From the NCBI GenBank assembly GCA_002385415.1, contig DGDL01000043.1, forward strand, positions 1-44,195: 44,195 nucleotides of DNA, in the 5' to 3' direction. Of the stretch, positions 41,863 to 44,195 are shown piece by piece. The first letter of the stretch is position 1, and each line of letters starts with the position of its first letter. This DNA is from Clostridiales bacterium UBA3953 (GTDB taxonomy: Bacteria; Bacillota; Clostridia; Oscillospirales; CAG-272). The notes under the pieces are model-generated. The model was not told the DNA's origin. It made no database searches and saw only the letters and a list, made by a program, of their open reading frames with translations. Both the position numbers and the translations under genes were made by a program.

Positions 41863-42837
41863 TCATCCTTCGAGCAGAAGCTCCCTGATGTATGCTGTGG
41901 ATTTTACGGCATCGTTTGCGTCGAGAATTTCTTGCATTCTCGTGTCGTCGATTTTCTCGACAAGGCGCTCGAAGGCTTGCATCCACAGAACGGTTTGCTC
42001 AACGGCGTCGCGGCTTTCCTCGCGGTAGGGATATTGGTCGGTCGATATGTAGCCGCTGTAGCCGAGCTTTTTCAACCAGTAGAACATCTCGATATACTCG
42101 ACAGTGTGTACGGAGCCGGCGATAAGGTCGTCGTCCCAAAGCCGCCAGTTGTCGTTCATGTGGAAATGATACATCCTGCCGCGTGACATTGCGGCACAAA
42201 TTGCCTCGGACACGTCTTCGTATGCCTCAAGCGAGTGGCCGACGTCGATTGTTATACCCATGTTCGGCATGCCGCTTTCGCCGATAATGGTCAGCGCTGT
42301 CCAGACATTGGCCAAAAACGAATGGTTGCGCGGCTCTTTAGGCTTGTATTCAAGCGCGATGCGCATGTCGGGATTATCGGCACAGCACTGCGCCAGCCCT
42401 TCGGAAAGCCACTTGTGTGCTTTGATGTAATCTGCCTGCAGCGGATAGTCATAGCCGTCCTGACCGTTCCAAATGCTTATAAGCGAGCATCCTAATTCGC
42501 GGGCGAGCTCACACATGCGGTTGGTCTCGAGCACCGCTTCGCGGCGGATATTTGCGTCGGGGTTGGTAAACGCGCCTTTGCTCCAGATTTGCGTGCCGAA
42601 ATGGTCGGGGATAATGGCGACCGGCTCGAGAGCATACTGCTTCAGCAGATCTTTGATTTTTCCGACGGTCTTGTCGGACAGATGCCATTTTCCGATAAGT
42701 TCCACGCCGGTGACACCTTTTATCGATGCCACGCGCTCGAAAAGCTCCTCAAGCTCAAAGGAGCGGCCGTAACCTCCTGTCATGTACCTGTCGGAACACT
42801 GACCAACATTGCCCAAAATAACAGAATATTTTATCAT
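41863..42837 (-). CDS. L-rhamnose-isomerase-like TIM-barrel sugar isomerase
   Basis: This 324-residue xylose-isomerase-like TIM-barrel protein has a set of metal and substrate residues resembling RhaI-type L-rhamnose isomerase: ALEYKPKEPRNHSF (E163), GITIDVGHSLEA (D198, H201), YHFHMNDNW (H226, D229) and LWDDDLIAGSVH (D235-D237). RhaI proteins have the similar EYKPxEP, DxGH and DDDLxAGS signatures. Isomerising L-rhamnose to L-rhamnulose is the likely job, next to the rhamnosidase that would supply it. A generic sugar-phosphate epimerase remains possible. GGAGG precedes the ATG. Confidence 0.82.
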   Translation of the reverse strand: MIKYSVILGNVGQCSDRYMTGGYGRSFELEELFERVASIKGVTGVELIGKWHLSDKTVGKIKDLLKQYALEPVAIIPDHFGTQIWSKGAFTNPDANIRREAVLETNRMCELARELGCSLISIWNGQDGYDYPLQADYIKAHKWLSEGLAQCCADNPDMRIALEYKPKEPRNHSFLANVWTALTIIGESGMPNMGITIDVGHSLEAYEDVSEAICAAMSRGRMYHFHMNDNWRLWDDDLIAGSVHTVEYIEMFYWLKKLGYSGYISTDQYPYREESRDAVEQTVLWMQAFERLVEKIDDTRMQEILDANDAVKSTAYIRELLLEG

Positions 42838-42884
42838 CGGAGTTCCTCCCTAAGTTTTATGGCCTGACCGAAAATTTATTTTAT

Positions 42885-42897
42885 CGCCACAGTGGCG
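42885..42897 (-). other. Short hairpin between lacI and the isomerase gene
   Basis: CGCCA-CAG-TGGCG in the 93-nt gap has no minus-strand T tract. It may tune mRNA processing between the regulator and enzyme genes rather than end transcription. Confidence 0.35.
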
Positions 42898-42930
42898 GTT
42901 TTGCGCATCAAGACAAATAAATGCCGCGTG

Positions 42931-43941
42931 TCAAGTCGATTGTCTTATGACAAGCTGAGTGGGAAGCACAATATCGCCCGCCTCGTCCGGCGGCAAGCCG
43001 CCAATCAGTCTGGTAAGCAGCGCAATGCTTTCGCGCGCGATGCTGTCTATGTCCTGTCGAACGGTCGTGAGCGGAGTGGGGGACGCTTCGGCGAAAATCA
43101 CATCATCGTAGCCTGTTATGGCTATGTCTCGGGGAATATCAAAGCCGCGCCGGCTCAAGGTGTTTACAACACCGAGCGCCATCATGTCGTTGACACAGAC
43201 GGCGGCGTCAAAGTTGCCGCCGCTGTCTGCAATTTGCTGTGCGGCAACGCAGGCGGCGGCATAGTTGACCTCGGGAAGTTCAATAATTTTCAGCTCGCTT
43301 TCGCCTATCCCTGCATCGCGTGCGGCGTCGAGAAAGCCCGAGCGGCGAATATCGAGCGTATAGACATCCGAGGGGCCGGTGATATAGACGGGCCGCCTGC
43401 GGCCGCGCCGGAAAAGATAGCTTGCAACTTCATACATACCCTCGCGCAGACCGCACATTACGGAGGGGATAAAAGAGCCGGGTTCAAACCTCGTGGTTGC
43501 GCATACGACGGGGATTGTTGCATCGGTCAACCGTGCAAATATCTCGCCGCTGCTTCCGGGTATATTGGCGGGCACGCATATAACTCCTTCAACACGCGCC
43601 GAAATAAGCTCGGTGACAATTTTTTCCTCAAGCTCCCGCGAGTTGTCCGAGATAAGAATGGACAGGCCATAGCCGGCCGTCTGTGCATAGTTGTTTGTCA
43701 TCCGTACAAGCGAGGCGTAATAAACGTTCTCGATGTCGGGTATCACCAGCCCGAGCATACCGCTGCGGCGCATTGCCAGCCGCCGCGCGTATGTGTTGGG
43801 AATATACCCGTGCTCATGCGCTATTGAATTTATACGTTTGCGCGTATCTTCGTTTACGAGTTCGCTGCCATTGAGCGCGAGCGACACTGTCGCGGGCGAC
43901 ACGCCTGCCAGTTTTGCTATGTCTTTGATTCTGATAGCCAT
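42931..43941 (-). CDS. LacI-family transcriptional repressor (rhamnoside operon)
   Basis: This 336-residue repressor has the N-terminal helix-turn-helix IKDIAKLAGVSPATVSLALN and hinge HEHGYIPNTYARRLAMRRSG, then a periplasmic-binding-protein-like effector domain (LGLVIPDIENVYYASLVRMT, VEGVICVPAN, FDAAVCVNDMMALGVVNTLS, ITGYDDVIFAEASPTPLTTV). It probably releases DNA when it binds a rhamnose-derived sugar. The ATG at 43941 has no clear ribosome binding site; the sequence before it is occupied by an operator. It is the first gene of the operon, so it controls itself and the three genes after it. Confidence 0.93.
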   Translation of the reverse strand: MAIRIKDIAKLAGVSPATVSLALNGSELVNEDTRKRINSIAHEHGYIPNTYARRLAMRRSGMLGLVIPDIENVYYASLVRMTNNYAQTAGYGLSILISDNSRELEEKIVTELISARVEGVICVPANIPGSSGEIFARLTDATIPVVCATTRFEPGSFIPSVMCGLREGMYEVASYLFRRGRRRPVYITGPSDVYTLDIRRSGFLDAARDAGIGESELKIIELPEVNYAAACVAAQQIADSGGNFDAAVCVNDMMALGVVNTLSRRGFDIPRDIAITGYDDVIFAEASPTPLTTVRQDIDSIARESIALLTRLIGGLPPDEAGDIVLPTQLVIRQST

Positions 43942-43946
43942 TATAG

Positions 43947-43962
43947 TTTAAATCGGTTTAAA
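43947..43962 (-). promoter_or_regulatory. LacI-type operator O2 at the lacI start codon
   Basis: TTTAAA-TCGG-TTTAAA is a palindrome with central CG, as LacI/CcpA-like repressors use. It lies five bases before the ATG. Confidence 0.82.
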
Positions 43963-43988
43963 TTCCGGCAATTACTGTTTTATGGTCA

Positions 43989-44018
43989 CGCTGAATTTAA
44001 ATCGCTTTAAATTCAGCG
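43989..44018 (-). promoter_or_regulatory. LacI-type operator O1 in the leader
   Basis: Thirteen-base perfect arms CGCTGAATTTAAA and TTTAAATTCAGCG flank TCGC. The core TTTAAATCGCTTTAAA matches O2. Centres of O1 and O2 are 49 bp apart. Confidence 0.87.
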
Positions 44019-44045
44019 CGCAATTGTTTGCCTGCATTTATAACA

Positions 44046-44073
44046 ATTATATACGATTTGCAGTAAATTTCAA
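44046..44073 (-). promoter_or_regulatory. Promoter of the rhamnoside operon
   Basis: On the minus strand TTGAAA, 16 nt, TATAAT. Transcription should start near 44038, placing both operators downstream of the start. Confidence 0.68.
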
Positions 44074-44195
44074 GGCGCAATATAAAAAATTGGCAAACCA
44101 TCTAAAACCACTGCTGCATTTTAGTGGACAGTGCCAATAAATGAGCGCCCTACAGCGGAATGACCGTAAATTTGCGGCCCCCAAAGAGTCATATT

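Noticed and set aside
42892..43827. 311-codon plus-strand frame opposite lacI
   Set aside because: Mirror frame of a well-supported LacI protein.
44100..44195. Right-edge sequence with CCACT/AGTGG-type short repeats, checked as a possible mobile-element end
   Set aside because: Too short; no transposase frame or terminal repeat partner is visible.

Overview
The window looks like a chromosome segment of an anaerobic, Gram-positive, fermentative member of the Clostridia. It encodes an S-layer (SLH) protein, six lipobox lipoproteins and a rubrerythrin. It also has strong AGGAGG-type ribosome binding sites, near-consensus sigma-A promoters and many rho-independent terminators. Coding density is moderate. 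No rRNA, tRNA, CRISPR array, phage module or intact insertion sequence was seen. All identifications come from reading motifs; no database search was possible.

Layout. 1-2.3 kb: the 3' end of a secreted beta-helix/beta-repeat/SLH surface protein, then an ORF-free stretch with its own promoter and terminator. 2.4-12 kb: an orphan solute-binding lipoprotein, an amidohydrolase, a beta-propeller glycosidase-like protein, a GH42-like glycosidase, a DUF4489 protein, and remnants of two other carbohydrate genes. 12-20 kb: a housekeeping and stress island with cutA, an isoaspartyl methyltransferase, rubrerythrin, a UPF0251 regulator, a DtxR-type regulator fused by overlap to a DUF5320 gene, a membrane diguanylate cyclase, a PAS-AraC regulator and two small lipoproteins. 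20-37 kb: two more orphan solute-binding proteins, an (alpha/alpha)-toroid glycosidase-like protein, three divergent uroporphyrinogen-decarboxylase-superfamily (URO-D/MtaA-like) proteins, an FAD oxidoreductase, a methyltransferase-kinase pair, a Gfo/Idh/MocA dehydrogenase and a CofE-like ligase. 37.7-44 kb: a coherent minus-strand operon, lacI, an L-rhamnose-isomerase-like protein, a GH78 alpha-L-rhamnosidase and a fourth solute-binding lipoprotein. Two palindromic LacI-type operators lie in its leader.

How it works together (inference). Most of the window serves capture and breakdown of plant or mucosal glycans, especially rhamnose-containing ones. Lipoproteins bind oligosaccharides at the cell surface, cytoplasmic glycosidases cleave them, and isomerases and dehydrogenases process the sugars. 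None of the four solute-binding proteins has a permease gene nearby, so they would have to share transporters encoded elsewhere. The three URO-D-like proteins suggest one-carbon or methyl-transfer chemistry on methylated substrates, but no corrinoid protein is present to prove it.

Several decayed carbohydrate genes (discoidin-like secreted protein, GH43-like, beta-helix protein, GH99-like protein) show that this region turns over quickly. The strongest regulatory signals are the paired LacI operators (43.9-44.0 kb), the paired inverted sites on the DtxR promoter (15.8 kb) and the inverted repeat between two divergent promoters (33.56-33.60 kb).
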